A stretch of 64,000 bases of DNA, taken from the NCBI RefSeq assembly GCF_001659785.1, contig NZ_CP015961.1, forward strand, positions 2,108,001 to 2,172,000, given 5' to 3'. Source of the DNA: Dietzia timorensis. GTDB taxonomy: Bacteria > Actinomycetota > Actinomycetes > Mycobacteriales > Mycobacteriaceae. The notes under the pieces were generated by a model. It saw only the letters and a list, made by a program, of their open reading frames with translations, had not been told where the DNA came from and ran no database searches. The position numbers were made by a program, and so were the translations under genes. Below, in pieces: positions 31,494 to 40,243 of this stretch; within the stretch, counting starts at the first letter, position 1; every line of letters begins with the position of its first letter.

Positions 31494-32900
31494 GTGCGCA
31501 GTTCCACACGCCGCAACACGCGCGCCGTAGCGGCCTTGTCCGCGACCGCCGCCGTCGCACTCGCTGCGTGCAGTCCTGTGTCCTCGTCGCTCGATGCCCA
31601 TCCGGGTCAATCCGACGACTGGTCCTCGACGTATGCGGACGTGCACAACTCGTCGGCCTCGTCAGGCGAATCACCCCAGGATCCAACGTTGAAGTGGTCG
31701 CGCGACATCGGCGCTCCCCTGCCGGGACCGGCAACCTTCAGCCCCCTTGAAGAGCTCCAGCAGGCATCGCTTTCGGACTCGGGATGCAATGTCTTCTCGC
31801 TCGAGATCGAGGACGGGCGAAAGTCGTGGTGTAACCGCCAGGCCATCGGAGGCCCTCGCATCTCCGGGCAGATCAACAAGTTCGGCGATTCGTACTGGCC
31901 GATCCTCTCGGGTGCCGCAGCGATTTCCGGAGAAGGCGAATTCCGCTACGGCACGACTCCACCGGGCACGGCAACCACTGCGCGGCAGCTCAGCGGGCAG
32001 CTCGTTCTCACCGTGTCGATGTTCGGCCAGGCGCGGATCTACGGCACGCAGCACGGCACCCCTCGCGGCGCTCCGTTCGAACTTGCCGGGCCCGTACCGA
32101 ACGTGGCACCCGACTATGGCTTGTCTTGGTGCGAGACCGGCAGCCGTGGCTGCCCGGCGCCCGCTCCCGCCGCCGTCACTGCCGATGGTTCGGTGTTCTA
32201 CCTGACTGTGTGGGCTCCGGGCGCGGATGCACCTGAGCTCGTCGCCGTGCGCGTGGATTCGCGCGAACGCGCGAATCCGGAGAAGTATGTTCCCGCCACC
32301 GATCCGCACGCGATGATCGGGATGACAGAACTGTGGCGGACACCGCTGCCCCACGGGCGCACCGGCGCGCCGGTCGTGCTCTCCGAGGACGAGGACATCG
32401 CGTATGTCACTTCCCCCGGGGGCGTCTCGGCGTTCTCGACCGAAGACGGCTCGGAGCGCTGGCACCACAAGACAGATGTAGAGACCGACTTCGCGCCTGC
32501 TGTGTCGCCCGACGGCACGATCGTCCTCGGCGGTCGCACAGGCGCCTTTTATCGGGGCGAGGACGACGAGACCTCCGACGAGATGACTCGCGAAGCGCTT
32601 GCCGGTTCCGCTGTGGTTGCGCTGCATGACGACGGGGATGGCGCCTCGGAGCTATGGCGAGATGAGCGAGCCGCATCCTTGTCGGCCCCGGTCTTGTCGT
32701 CGGACGGAAATGTCCTTCTCGCCTCTCGTGAGGGGCGCAGCGGTGTGGCGATTCGCGCTCTCGGCGGGGACGGCGAGGAACTGTGGTCGAAGCCGGTTCC
32801 CGGTGCGGAGGGTCCCGTCGCCGGACTTACGCTCGCCGACTCCGGCGCGCTCGCGCTGTCGCTTGCGGTCGGTCGGGTGTATTTTTTCGCCGACGACTAG
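31494..32900 (+). CDS. PQQ-like beta-propeller lipoprotein
   Basis: About 468 residues. A signal peptide (RSSTRRNTRAVAALSATAAV, then ALAAC) ends in a lipobox, so the mature protein should be attached to the outer face of the membrane. The remainder repeats beta-propeller blades with the A-x-D-G and W-x-W pattern (AVTADGSVFYLTV, VTSPGGVSAFSTEDGSERWHHK, APAVSPDGTIVLGGRTGAFY, PVLSSDGNVLLASREG), like PQQ-enzyme or BamB-type repeats without the catalytic residues of alcohol dehydrogenases. I start at GTG 31494, 8 nt after AAGGAG. M. tuberculosis Rv3035, in the same neighbourhood as I remember, seems equivalent. Likely a scaffold or assembly factor; function unproven. Its stop overlaps that of the opposing methyltransferase. 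Confidence 0.78.
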   Translation: MRSSTRRNTRAVAALSATAAVALAACSPVSSSLDAHPGQSDDWSSTYADVHNSSASSGESPQDPTLKWSRDIGAPLPGPATFSPLEELQQASLSDSGCNVFSLEIEDGRKSWCNRQAIGGPRISGQINKFGDSYWPILSGAAAISGEGEFRYGTTPPGTATTARQLSGQLVLTVSMFGQARIYGTQHGTPRGAPFELAGPVPNVAPDYGLSWCETGSRGCPAPAPAAVTADGSVFYLTVWAPGADAPELVAVRVDSRERANPEKYVPATDPHAMIGMTELWRTPLPHGRTGAPVVLSEDEDIAYVTSPGGVSAFSTEDGSERWHHKTDVETDFAPAVSPDGTIVLGGRTGAFYRGEDDETSDEMTREALAGSAVVALHDDGDGASELWRDERAASLSAPVLSSDGNVLLASREGRSGVAIRALGGDGEELWSKPVPGAEGPVAGLTLADSGALALSLAVGRVYFFADD

Positions 32901-34093
32901 TCGGTTGTATGACGCCGGGCTTCGCAGATGAACGCGACGCCGCGGTCCGCAAGTCGAGTCACCACCAGCGCCAGCGGCCTGCTCCCCTTGGGCGCAAGTT
33001 TCTTGCGCAGCACGTCCGGGTCCTTATCGACCCCGCGGACGAGTATCTCCAGAGACCCACAGTCGAGCGCCCTCAGCCTGGACCGTAGCTTTTTGACGTC
33101 CAGTGAGCTTTGCTCCAGCACCTCGAATCCGCTGTACCCGGCGGGAATCTGGGCGCCGGTGAGATGCGCGATACGCGGGTCGAGTTGGCGCAGCCCATGC
33201 CGATGAGCCCAGTGACGCACCAGGCCCGAACGAACGATGGCGCCATCGGGCTCTACGATGAAGCGGTCGGCGGGGGCGTGTGCGTCCGGTTCGGCCGCGT
33301 CGATCTGCGGGTCGAGGTCAGTGATGGTTTCGGTCCAAGCGGTGGCTCCGTGCTTTCCGGAGTGGAGGATCGTCGCACGCCGCCGGACGCCGTCAGATAG
33401 CGCCGTGGACCACAGGCAGGCCTCCCGCACTCCCCCGTCGAGGCTCGTTACCTCGACCTCTCCGGTGTGTCCGAGGGCGTCGAAGTCCAGCCCGGGCGCA
33501 CACTTTATTGCGTAGCCGTACCCCTCGAGGGCGGCGAGCAGGTCTGGTAGCGGCGGCAAGAGTGCGGCCGGATCCGAAATGCGCCTTCCGGATGCTCGCC
33601 GCGCCGGATCGGCGAGAAACACCGCATTGGAGTGTGCGCGGATCGTGGCCGGGTCGAGCGCGTCCGACACCTCCACGGTCGCCTGGGGAACGTTCGCCCG
33701 GGCCATCGCCACGCGCACGGGATCGAGGTCGCTGCCACTCACGTTCTCCGACACTCGCACGAGCTCGGCCAGTTCCGTGCCGACCGAGCATGTCAGGTCG
33801 TGTACAACGCGACCGGCGAGGCGTTCGGCACGATGCCGCGCCACGCGCCAAGGCGTGGCCTGTTCGACGGCCTCCGTGGTGAACACCCAGTCCTCGCAGT
33901 CGCGGAGCTTGAGCGATGCCTTGGCCCTGGCCGTCGCCACTTCGATGACAGCCGTGAAGTGATCCGGATACTTCTCTCGAACCTTGGCCGCCGAGGCGAC
34001 GCGGGCACGCCCGGAGAAGTCAAGGGTCTGCGTCCAGGAGACCGCTTGCTCTCCGTGTGGCGAGAGGATAAACGCCACGTCGTCGTCATACAT
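32897..34093 (-). CDS. Class I SAM-dependent methyltransferase with THUMP-like C-terminal domain
   Basis: A protein of about 398 residues. The Rossmann region shows motif I as VVHDLTCSVGTELAEL (about 121-136), followed by SGSDLDPVRVAMARANVP for SAM ribose binding and FLADPARRASGRR in place of the usual NPPY-like motif IV. The C-terminal part (about 320-398) matches the THUMP-like domain of actinobacterial homologues, suggesting an RNA substrate. ATG 34093 lies 13 bp after the ABC gene stop; the open frame also runs 90 bp further upstream inside that gene, which I consider less likely. It is probably cotranscribed with the ABC ATPase. The target nucleotide is unknown. Confidence 0.8.
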   Translation of the reverse strand: MYDDDVAFILSPHGEQAVSWTQTLDFSGRARVASAAKVREKYPDHFTAVIEVATARAKASLKLRDCEDWVFTTEAVEQATPWRVARHRAERLAGRVVHDLTCSVGTELAELVRVSENVSGSDLDPVRVAMARANVPQATVEVSDALDPATIRAHSNAVFLADPARRASGRRISDPAALLPPLPDLLAALEGYGYAIKCAPGLDFDALGHTGEVEVTSLDGGVREACLWSTALSDGVRRRATILHSGKHGATAWTETITDLDPQIDAAEPDAHAPADRFIVEPDGAIVRSGLVRHWAHRHGLRQLDPRIAHLTGAQIPAGYSGFEVLEQSSLDVKKLRSRLRALDCGSLEILVRGVDKDPDVLRKKLAPKGSRPLALVVTRLADRGVAFICEARRHTTD

Positions 34094-34106
34094 GTGGAAG
34101 AAAGTT

Positions 34107-34970
34107 CTACAGGGCGGCGCGGCGGTGGCGTCCCGGACGAGAACGACGCGCGAAGAAGCGGCCATCATCGGCCTGCTCGACAACGATGTTCTGCGCGAAG
34201 GTGCGGGTGAGATTCTCGCTTGTGATGACGTCCTCGATGAGGCCGGACGCAGTCACTTCACCTTCTGCAAGGAGCATCGCATGTGTGAAGCCCTGCGGAA
34301 TTTCCTCAACGTGGTGGGTGACCAGCACAACGGCGGGGGCATCCGGGTCGAGAGCGAGATCAGCGAGCCGCGAGACGAGTTCCTCGCGGCCACCGAGGTC
34401 GAGGCCGGCGCCGGGCTCGTCGAGGAGTAGCATCTCCGGGTCGGTCATCAGCGCACGGGAGATGAGCACTCGCTTACGCTCGCCCTCGGACAGAGTGCCC
34501 CAGGTGCGCTCGGAAAGATGCTCCGCGCCCATCGCCTCGAGCGTGTCGGCGGCGCGCTCGTGGTCGATTCCGTCGTACTTCTCCCGCCAGCGGCCGAGTA
34601 CCGAGTATCCGGCCGAGATCACGATATCGGCGACTTTCTCGTCGCCCGGGATTCGCTGTGCGAGCGCGACGGAGGACAGTCCGATACGTGTGCGAAGTTC
34701 CATCACCTCGGTCTTGCCCATGAGCTCGCCGAGGATGCGGCACGAACCGGAGGAGGGAAATTCGTTCGCCGCCGCCATGCGCATGAGCGAGGTCTTTCCT
34801 GCCCCGTTCGGGCCGAGAATGACCCAGCGTTCGTCGAGCTCCACCTGCCAATCCAGGGGGCCAACGAGTGAATTGCCACCACGGCGCAACTGGGCACCGC
34901 GGAAGTCGATCACGAGGTCTTCGTTGATGACGTCGTAGTCGTCTCTCGAGGGGGAAGTCACAACCATCAC
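34107..34970 (-). CDS. ABC transporter ATP-binding protein (single-ATPase type)
   Basis: 287 residues with a full nucleotide-binding domain: Walker A GPNGAGKT (about 53-60), Q-loop near IGLSSVALAQ, signature LSEGERKRVLISRAL (about 158-172), Walker B MLLLDEP, and the H-loop VTHHVEEIP. No permease gene is adjacent, so it may serve a partner elsewhere or act in a non-transport role. It resembles the iron-siderophore or ModF-type ATPases and M. tuberculosis Rv3041c as I remember that locus. It begins GTG-ATG-GTT; the exact start is uncertain by a few codons. It is followed closely by the methyltransferase gene. Confidence 0.85.
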   Translation of the reverse strand: MMVVTSPSRDDYDVINEDLVIDFRGAQLRRGGNSLVGPLDWQVELDERWVILGPNGAGKTSLMRMAAANEFPSSGSCRILGELMGKTEVMELRTRIGLSSVALAQRIPGDEKVADIVISAGYSVLGRWREKYDGIDHERAADTLEAMGAEHLSERTWGTLSEGERKRVLISRALMTDPEMLLLDEPGAGLDLGGREELVSRLADLALDPDAPAVVLVTHHVEEIPQGFTHAMLLAEGEVTASGLIEDVITSENLTRTFAQNIVVEQADDGRFFARRSRPGRHRRAAL

Positions 34971-35004
34971 ACTACCCGTGGCAACCCGCGGTGGTGCGTC
35001 GCAC

Positions 35005-35820
35005 CTAACGCGTGAATCCGCCTTCGGAGTTGACCACCTGGCCGGTTATCCACTCGGCCTCGGGAGTGAGTAGCCACGCGATGACGCGAGCAGCATCGTC
35101 GGGTTCACCGAAGCGGCCGAAAGGAAACATCCCTCGGGTCGCCTCTAGGTCCGCGGCAGTCATGTACCCGGTGTCCACGGGGCCGGGATTTACCGAATTC
35201 ACGCGAATTCCCCGTCCGGCGAGCTCGTGGGAAATGGTGAGTGTCACACCGGCAATCGCTGCTTTAGACGCCGCGTACGCGATTTCCGCCGGCATCGGGC
35301 CCTGGTCTTGGCCCGAGGTCATGAACACGATGGACGCCTTGTCTCCGGTGCGGTGGTGCTCGGCGAAGGATTTCGCTAGGAGGAGCGATGCACGGGTGTT
35401 CACCGCCCAGTGGGAGTCGAGCCACTCCGCGCTCATCTCCGCGAGCATTCCGTCGGATCCCGATTGCGCGTGGTTGCACACCAACCCGGAAAGCCGTCCG
35501 AATTCCTCGGCCGCGGCTCCGATGACCTGCGACGGCGCGTCAGGGTCGCTGAAGTCCGCGTGCATACCCACGACTCGTGCGCCTTCGGCGCAATGTTCGC
35601 GAATGCCGTCCAGCACCGCGTCGACGTCGTCTGCGCCCCAAGGTTGTTGGGCGTCGTGCGGCGAATAGTGCTGGCAGAAGACCTCAGCGCCGTAGGCGGC
35701 AAGACGGCAGGCGGTGGCGAAACCGATTCCGGCTCGCCGGCTCACCCCTGTGACGACGACAGCGTGCCCGCGCAGTGGGTACCGGTCGCGGGCCAGCGGG
35801 CTGGGCACGTCCGACGTCAT
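35005..35820 (-). CDS. Short-chain dehydrogenase/reductase
   Basis: A 271-residue SDR. The NAD(P)-binding loop is VTGVSRRAGIGFA (about 24-36), the NNAG-like strand is VCNHAQSG, and the catalytic residues are Ser in VFMTSGQDQG and Tyr-x3-Lys in IAYAASKAAIAG. The C-terminal block VNSVNPGPVDTGYM and the end ITGQVVNSEGGFTR are as in 3-oxoacyl-ACP reductase-like members. The substrate cannot be told. It lies 34 bp upstream of the ABC ATPase gene on the same strand and 14 bp downstream of the thioredoxin/TPR gene, so all may be transcribed together. Confidence 0.85.
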   Translation of the reverse strand: MTSDVPSPLARDRYPLRGHAVVVTGVSRRAGIGFATACRLAAYGAEVFCQHYSPHDAQQPWGADDVDAVLDGIREHCAEGARVVGMHADFSDPDAPSQVIGAAAEEFGRLSGLVCNHAQSGSDGMLAEMSAEWLDSHWAVNTRASLLLAKSFAEHHRTGDKASIVFMTSGQDQGPMPAEIAYAASKAAIAGVTLTISHELAGRGIRVNSVNPGPVDTGYMTAADLEATRGMFPFGRFGEPDDAARVIAWLLTPEAEWITGQVVNSEGGFTR

Positions 35821-35834
35821 TCCCCGGTGTGTTT

Positions 35835-36794
35835 CTAGTACAGCGCCGTGGCGAGATTCCGTCGGGCAGCGAGCGCGTCCGGATCGTTGGCGGGCAACGT
35901 ATCGAGCAGTTCGAGCAGTCGCGTCCGGAGAAGGTTCTTCTCGTCGCCCGCGCTGGTGCGGATCGCGGCGATCACGCCCTCGAAGGCGCCGGCGTAATTG
36001 CCGGCCATGATCTGAATGTCGGCCTTCGACAGAACCTCGCGGATCTGGTCGCTCTGACCCTCGGCCGCCGGGTCGTTCTCGTCGGCGACGCGACGGGAAA
36101 CCTGGACGAAGCGGAGCGCCTCGATCAGACTGTGGTCGCCGGAGCGGGAATCCACGAGAGCCTGGAAGCGCTCCTCCGCCGCGGCGAGGTCGCCCTCGGC
36201 GAGAGCGTTCTCCGCCGCATCGCGTTCCGGGTCGGACGGCTCCTCGGGTTCGCCCTCCACGGGCTGCTCCCCTGCACCCTCGAGTTTGCCGGCGGTCACC
36301 TCGAGCACCTTGTCGATCACCAGCCGCAGCTGGTCCTCCGGCTGCTCACCCTCGAATTCGGTGAGCGGACGCCCACCTGCGACGGCGATGACCATGGGAA
36401 CGCCCTGCGCGCGAAACGCCTGGGCGATTCCCGGGGCCTGATCGACGTCGGCGTAGGCGTGCACCCAGGAACCACCGTCGGCGGCGGCCATCTGCTGCAG
36501 AGTCGCGGTCATCGCCGTCGGTGCCCTCGAGGAGCCGAGTTCGACGAGTACCGGCACCTTCATGGACCGCATGAGCACTTCTGCCTCGAAGTTCTGCTCG
36601 GTCACCTGCACGCTCGTCGCGTTCGACGCCTGCGCGCCTCCCGTCGGCGTCCCGGCCTGCTGCCCGGCGCCGCGCTGCTGCGCGTCGGCACGGTCCTTGA
36701 GCCCCGACAGGTCCACGGCCCCCGACAACGAGGCGGCGAGACGTGCATCTGACGGCGATGGATTGTTTCCTGATCGGCTACCTGGTCGAGTCAC
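35835..36794 (-). CDS. Thioredoxin-like/TPR co-chaperone (YbbN/CnoX type) lacking the CxxC pair
   Basis: A 319-residue protein. A polar Gln/Gly/Ala N-terminus (1-65) precedes a thioredoxin fold (about 68-165: VTEQNFEAEVLMRSMKVPVLVEL...GVPMVIAVAGGRPLTEFEG). The C-terminal TPR-like helices (about 190-319) include AENALAEGDLAAAEERFQALVDSRSGD. At the place of the WCxxC redox motif it reads LGSSRAPTAM, with no cysteine, so it cannot act as a thiol-disulfide reductase. Family members such as E. coli YbbN/CnoX act as chaperones or holdases, which would fit. M. tuberculosis Rv1324 is the counterpart beside a thiolase gene as I remember. GTG 36794 has GGGAGA 8 nt upstream. It follows the thiolase gene by 45 bp. 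Confidence 0.85.
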   Translation of the reverse strand: MTRPGSRSGNNPSPSDARLAASLSGAVDLSGLKDRADAQQRGAGQQAGTPTGGAQASNATSVQVTEQNFEAEVLMRSMKVPVLVELGSSRAPTAMTATLQQMAAADGGSWVHAYADVDQAPGIAQAFRAQGVPMVIAVAGGRPLTEFEGEQPEDQLRLVIDKVLEVTAGKLEGAGEQPVEGEPEEPSDPERDAAENALAEGDLAAAEERFQALVDSRSGDHSLIEALRFVQVSRRVADENDPAAEGQSDQIREVLSKADIQIMAGNYAGAFEGVIAAIRTSAGDEKNLLRTRLLELLDTLPANDPDALAARRNLATALY

Positions 36795-36839
36795 GTTTCC
36801 GATTCTCCCATTTTCTCAACGGTGAGCGACGCCGGCCGG

Positions 36840-38057
36840 CTAGTTCTGCCGGGGAACGCGGATGATCAGCGCGTCGCCCTGACCGCCGCCGCCACACAGC
36901 GCCGCCGCACCGGTTCCACCACCGCGGCGAGCGAGCTCGAGTGCGAGCGTGAGGACGACGCGGTTGCCCGAGACACCGATGGGGTGGCCGAGCGCGATTG
37001 CGCCGCCGTTGGGGTTGACGATCGACGGATCGAGGCCGAGTTCCTTCGTCGAATGGATACCGACGGACGCGAACGCCTCGTTGAGCTCGACGACGTCGAG
37101 CTCGGACACGGAGACGCCGGACTTTTCCGCGGCATCGTTGATTGCTGCGGCGGGCTGGTGCTGCAACGTGGAGTCCGGTCCGCCGACGGTGCCGTACTGA
37201 ACGACCTCGGCGAGAATCGGCCAACCGTTGTCGCGGGCGTTCTTCGCCGAGGTGACGACCGTGGCCGAAGCACCATCGGAGATCTGGGACGACGAACCCG
37301 CGGTGATGGTTCCGTCCTTCGCGAAGGCCGGACGCAGCTTACCCAGGGACTCGGCGGTGGTGTCTGCGCGCACACCTTCGTCGCGGTCGACGATGGTGTC
37401 TCCCTTGCGCCCGGAGATCGTGACCGGCACGACCTCGTCGGCGAAGAGATTCTTCTCCCATGCCGCCGCGGCACGCTGGTGGGACTGCGCCGAGAATTCG
37501 TCCTGGGCGGCACGGTCGATGCCGAGCGTGGCATTGCGCTGCTCGGTGAGCGCGCCCATCGGCTGGTCGGTGGGAACGTCCTCCAGGCCGTCGAACGCCA
37601 TGTGGTCGAGCACCTCGACCGAACCGTACTTGTAGCCGCCGCGCGAATTCGGCAGCAGGTGGGGAGCTTTCGACATCGACTCCTGCCCACCGGCGACGAC
37701 TACCTTGGCCTCGCCTGCACGGATCGACTGAGAGGCGAGAGCAATAGCCGAGAGACCCGATAGGCACATCTTATTGATCGTCAGCGCGTGCGCGCTCGGA
37801 GAGATTCCGGCGCCCAGCATCGACTGGCGCGCGGGCATCTGACCGACGCCGGCTCCGAGCACCTGACCCATGATCACGTAGTCGACGGCATCCGCCGAAA
37901 CGCCGCCCTTTTCCAACGCTCCCTTAATTGCAATGGCGCCGAGCTGGGGCGCGCTCAACGACGACAACGCCCCTTGCAAGCGACCGAAGGGTGTACGGGC
38001 TCCGGACACGATCACGATCGCATCGTCGGCAATATCGTTTGAATTGATGGCAGTCAC
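36840..38057 (-). CDS. Acetyl-CoA acetyltransferase (thiolase)
   Basis: Thiolase II family: condenses two acetyl-CoA, or cleaves acetoacetyl-CoA. The 405-residue protein has nucleophile Cys98 in [15 protein letters not shown], the His of [17 protein letters not shown] (about 352-368) and the second Cys in [12 protein letters not shown] (about 386-397), a complete active site. GTG 38057 lies 8 nt after GAGGAG. Divergent from methylmalonyl-CoA epimerase across a 183-bp region with repeated motifs; upstream of the thioredoxin/TPR gene in the same direction. It corresponds to fadA4 (Rv1323) of M. tuberculosis by context as I remember. Synthesis versus degradation cannot be decided from sequence. 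Confidence 0.93.
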   Translation of the reverse strand: MTAINSNDIADDAIVIVSGARTPFGRLQGALSSLSAPQLGAIAIKGALEKGGVSADAVDYVIMGQVLGAGVGQMPARQSMLGAGISPSAHALTINKMCLSGLSAIALASQSIRAGEAKVVVAGGQESMSKAPHLLPNSRGGYKYGSVEVLDHMAFDGLEDVPTDQPMGALTEQRNATLGIDRAAQDEFSAQSHQRAAAAWEKNLFADEVVPVTISGRKGDTIVDRDEGVRADTTAESLGKLRPAFAKDGTITAGSSSQISDGASATVVTSAKNARDNGWPILAEVVQYGTVGGPDSTLQHQPAAAINDAAEKSGVSVSELDVVELNEAFASVGIHSTKELGLDPSIVNPNGGAIALGHPIGVSGNRVVLTLALELARRGGGTGAAALCGGGGQGDALIIRVPRQN

Positions 38058-38216
38058 GGTCGGGCTCCTCGGTAAGTGGCCTGTGGTGCGCCCCGAGTAC
38101 TGGCAATGCCGTCCCCCGGGTGCGCTTCGGATCTCAACGTACTTCTCCTACACAACAACACCAATTATAGACGCCTTCAACTGTACGAAAACGATCCACT
38201 TTGGGGTGTAACGAGC

Positions 38217-38240
38217 ACAGTTAAGAGTTACAGTTAATAC
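38217..38240 (+). promoter_or_regulatory. Direct repeats and probable promoter before methylmalonyl-CoA epimerase
   Basis: ACAGTTAA occurs at 38217-38224 and again at 38230-38237, a 13-bp period. The second copy overlaps TACAGT (38229-38234), a -10-like box that ends 6 nt before the ATG at 38241. The transcript would be nearly or fully leaderless, and no Shine-Dalgarno sequence is present. The repeats may bind a regulator. Confidence 0.5.
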
Positions 38241-38708
38241 ATGTCAACTGATCCAGCAGCTTTGTCCCGCATCCCTTCAGGCCTCGTCACCGCCGTCGAC
38301 CACGTCGGCATCGCGGTGTCCGACTTCGACGCCGCCACCACGTGGTATCGAGACGCCCTCGGGTTCGACAATGTTCACGAGGAGATCAACGAAGAGCAGG
38401 GGGTTCGCGAAGCGATGCTCGCGCCGGCGGGAGCCCCGGATGGGTCCGCGATGGTCCAGATCCTCGCTCCGCTCTCGGACACTTCGACGATCGCCAAGTT
38501 CATCGACAAGAATGGTCCAGGGCTGCAGCAGATGGCGGTTCGAGTCACCGATATCGACGCGGTCATGGCGCACCTCGCCGCACACGACATCCGAGTTCTC
38601 TACCCCGAACCGAAAAAGGGAACCGCACACTCGCGCATCAACTTCGTCCACCCGAAGGATGCGGGCGGCGTACTTCTCGAGCTAGTCGAACCCGCTGGCA
38701 CACACTAG
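38241..38708 (+). CDS. mce: Methylmalonyl-CoA epimerase
   Basis: Interconverts (2S)- and (2R)-methylmalonyl-CoA so that propionyl-CoA carbons can enter or leave the TCA cycle through methylmalonyl-CoA mutase. The 155-residue VOC protein has VDHVGIAVSDFDAATTWYRDALGF at the start, with the first metal His, the second His in NGPGLQQMAVRV-like position (here Gln rather than the usual His in many family members, so that ligand is uncertain), and the C-terminal Glu in VLLELVEPAG. The block RINFVHPKDAGGVLLELVEP is diagnostic for the family. It matches Rv1322A by context as I remember. A lactoylglutathione lyase annotation would be a misnomer. Confidence 0.87.
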   Translation: MSTDPAALSRIPSGLVTAVDHVGIAVSDFDAATTWYRDALGFDNVHEEINEEQGVREAMLAPAGAPDGSAMVQILAPLSDTSTIAKFIDKNGPGLQQMAVRVTDIDAVMAHLAAHDIRVLYPEPKKGTAHSRINFVHPKDAGGVLLELVEPAGTH

Positions 38709-38720
38709 TTTCCCGGTTGC

Positions 38721-38742
38721 GTGGCGCCTGTCGTAGCGCCAC
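38721..38742. terminator. Short hairpin after the epimerase gene
   Basis: GTGGCGC (38721-38727) pairs with GCGCCAC (38736-38742) around an 8-nt loop, 13 bp past the epimerase stop. There is no T-tract, so this is a weak or Rho-dependent end at best. Confidence 0.35.
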
Positions 38743-38772
38743 CGACCGTCCACTCTGGTTTATCCTTGGGGC

Positions 38773-39924
38773 ATGTCCGCCGACCACGAAATCGCACTCC
38801 GCCATAATCTGGCGACCGTTCGCCGAGGGTACGAACCTGCCGCCGTCGTGGCGGCCATTTCGCGCCTCGAGGCCGAGACGAGCCTCCTGCAGGCGGACCG
38901 GAACCAGGCGATCGAGCATCGACATCAGATTGCCGGAGAGTTGAAGGCGGCGCACGCGGAAATCGAAGAACTCCGTGGCGAGGTTCGCAGACTGGGTAAG
39001 GCGCCGGTCACCAGCGAGGACATGTCCCAGCGGCTTCGTTCGATGCTGTCGCTCGCCGAACAAGAAGCCGCCGAGATTCGGGCTAAGGCCGACGAGGATG
39101 CATCGCTTTTGCGCAGCGAAGCTGAGGATTACGCGTGGCAGGCACGTCAGGACGCGGACGAGCGAGTTCGCCAGTCGCGCATGCAGGCTGAGCAGCTCGC
39201 CGCCGAACGAACGCGCATCCTCGACGCGGCGCATCAGGAATCGGCGCACACGATCGCGGCGACCGAGCACGACATCAACGCTCGCACTATCGCGGCCGAA
39301 CAGGAGCGAAAGCGCGCGGACGAGGAAGCCTCGCTTCGCCGCGCCGCCGAAGACGAGGACTACCGCATCGCCTCCGACGCCCGCCGCATGGCCACGAACA
39401 AGGAGATCGAGTCCGAACGCATCGCCGCCGCCGCCGCCGCCGAGGCCGTTCGCCGCGCGGCGAAGGACGATGCCGCCCTGTGGCGCGAGGAGGCGACCAG
39501 GGACTCGGAGACCTGGCGTGAGGAGGCCACTACTCAGGCGGCGCAGTGGCGCAAGGAGGCAACGGCCGATGCGAAGGACATTCGTTCGTCCGCTCGCCGA
39601 GACGCCGACGCTCTTACATCCGCGGCGCATGCTCGCGTCGCCGAGCTCGCAGCGGTACGCGATTCTCTCGTCGGCGACATCGCCAAAACACGCGCGCAGC
39701 TGGAGTCGTTTTCGCTTACCCGAAGCAGGTATGACGGCGATCTTGCCGAACTTGCCAAGCCAGTCCCTTCTCCGTGGCAGAAGGAACAAGAGTCAGCGTC
39801 TGGCGAGATAGGCCAGCAGCCCGCCGTCACCGATGGGCAAACCACCCAGCCGGCGCCGGCACCCGGGTATCCATCCAAGCGAGCCGGTGCCGCGGCGCAG
39901 AGCACCGGGGACAGCCGCCGCTAG
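38773..39924 (+). CDS. Coiled-coil protein, DivIVA-like in style, function unknown
   Basis: 383 residues, almost all predicted alpha-helix rich in Glu, Ala, Arg and Gln with heptad-like spacing (about 30-310), and no signal peptide or membrane helix. The opening (LRHNLATVRRGYEPAAVVAAISRLEAE) recalls the N-terminal region of DivIVA/Wag31-type polar scaffolds, where a short conserved head precedes a long coiled coil. Near residues 235-265 are near-repeats of W-R-E/K-E-A-T (LWREEATRDSETWREEATTQ, then WRKEATAD). The C-terminal 60 residues are Pro/Gln/Ala-rich and disordered. It may be a cytoskeletal or polar-growth factor; I do not recognise the orthologue. ATG 38773 is the only sensible start. 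Its stop overlaps that of the opposite small gene. Confidence 0.7.
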   Translation: MSADHEIALRHNLATVRRGYEPAAVVAAISRLEAETSLLQADRNQAIEHRHQIAGELKAAHAEIEELRGEVRRLGKAPVTSEDMSQRLRSMLSLAEQEAAEIRAKADEDASLLRSEAEDYAWQARQDADERVRQSRMQAEQLAAERTRILDAAHQESAHTIAATEHDINARTIAAEQERKRADEEASLRRAAEDEDYRIASDARRMATNKEIESERIAAAAAAEAVRRAAKDDAALWREEATRDSETWREEATTQAAQWRKEATADAKDIRSSARRDADALTSAAHARVAELAAVRDSLVGDIAKTRAQLESFSLTRSRYDGDLAELAKPVPSPWQKEQESASGEIGQQPAVTDGQTTQPAPAPGYPSKRAGAAAQSTGDSRR

Positions 39925-40223
39925 CTCCACTTCCGGGTGACGCTTCGGCGGGCCCTGGCCTCCCAGCATCCGGAGTGCCAATGCCTTCTCCAGTCACCGG
40001 ACTCGTCGTCTTCGGGCCACGCGACAACATGCGCAATCCCTTTGGCGACTTCTTGATCGCAGCCGGGGCAACGATATGCCTTGTTTGCCCGTGCTGGAGG
40101 AATATTCACGACGGTGTAGAACGAACCGGTGTCTCCGAGTGGTCCTGTTTCGCGCCGGTTCAAACCGCGAGGCATCGGTCCCTCGGTGGTACCGCTGGGT
40201 GTTCGCCTGTTCTTGCGTGCCAT
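39921..40223 (-). CDS. Small basic zinc-ribbon-like protein downstream of nucS
   Basis: A 100-residue, strongly basic protein. The first 45 residues are Arg/Gly/Pro-rich (NRRTPSGTTEGP, RGLNRRETGPLGD). A compact segment follows with metal-ligand-like residues: CPGCDQ (about 52-57), then HVVAW and HWHSGCW (about 81-87). That is C-x2-C...H...H-x-H-x2-C, suggesting one structural zinc or an HNH-like fold. In databases similar actinobacterial proteins carry an uninformative 'ATP/GTP-binding protein' label; no P-loop is present. It begins 20 bp after nucS on the same strand, so it is probably cotranscribed with it. Function unknown. Confidence 0.7.
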   Translation of the reverse strand: MARKNRRTPSGTTEGPMPRGLNRRETGPLGDTGSFYTVVNIPPARANKAYRCPGCDQEVAKGIAHVVAWPEDDESGDWRRHWHSGCWEARARRSVTRKWS

Positions 40224-40243
40224 TGCGCAACCCGTCCTAGATC

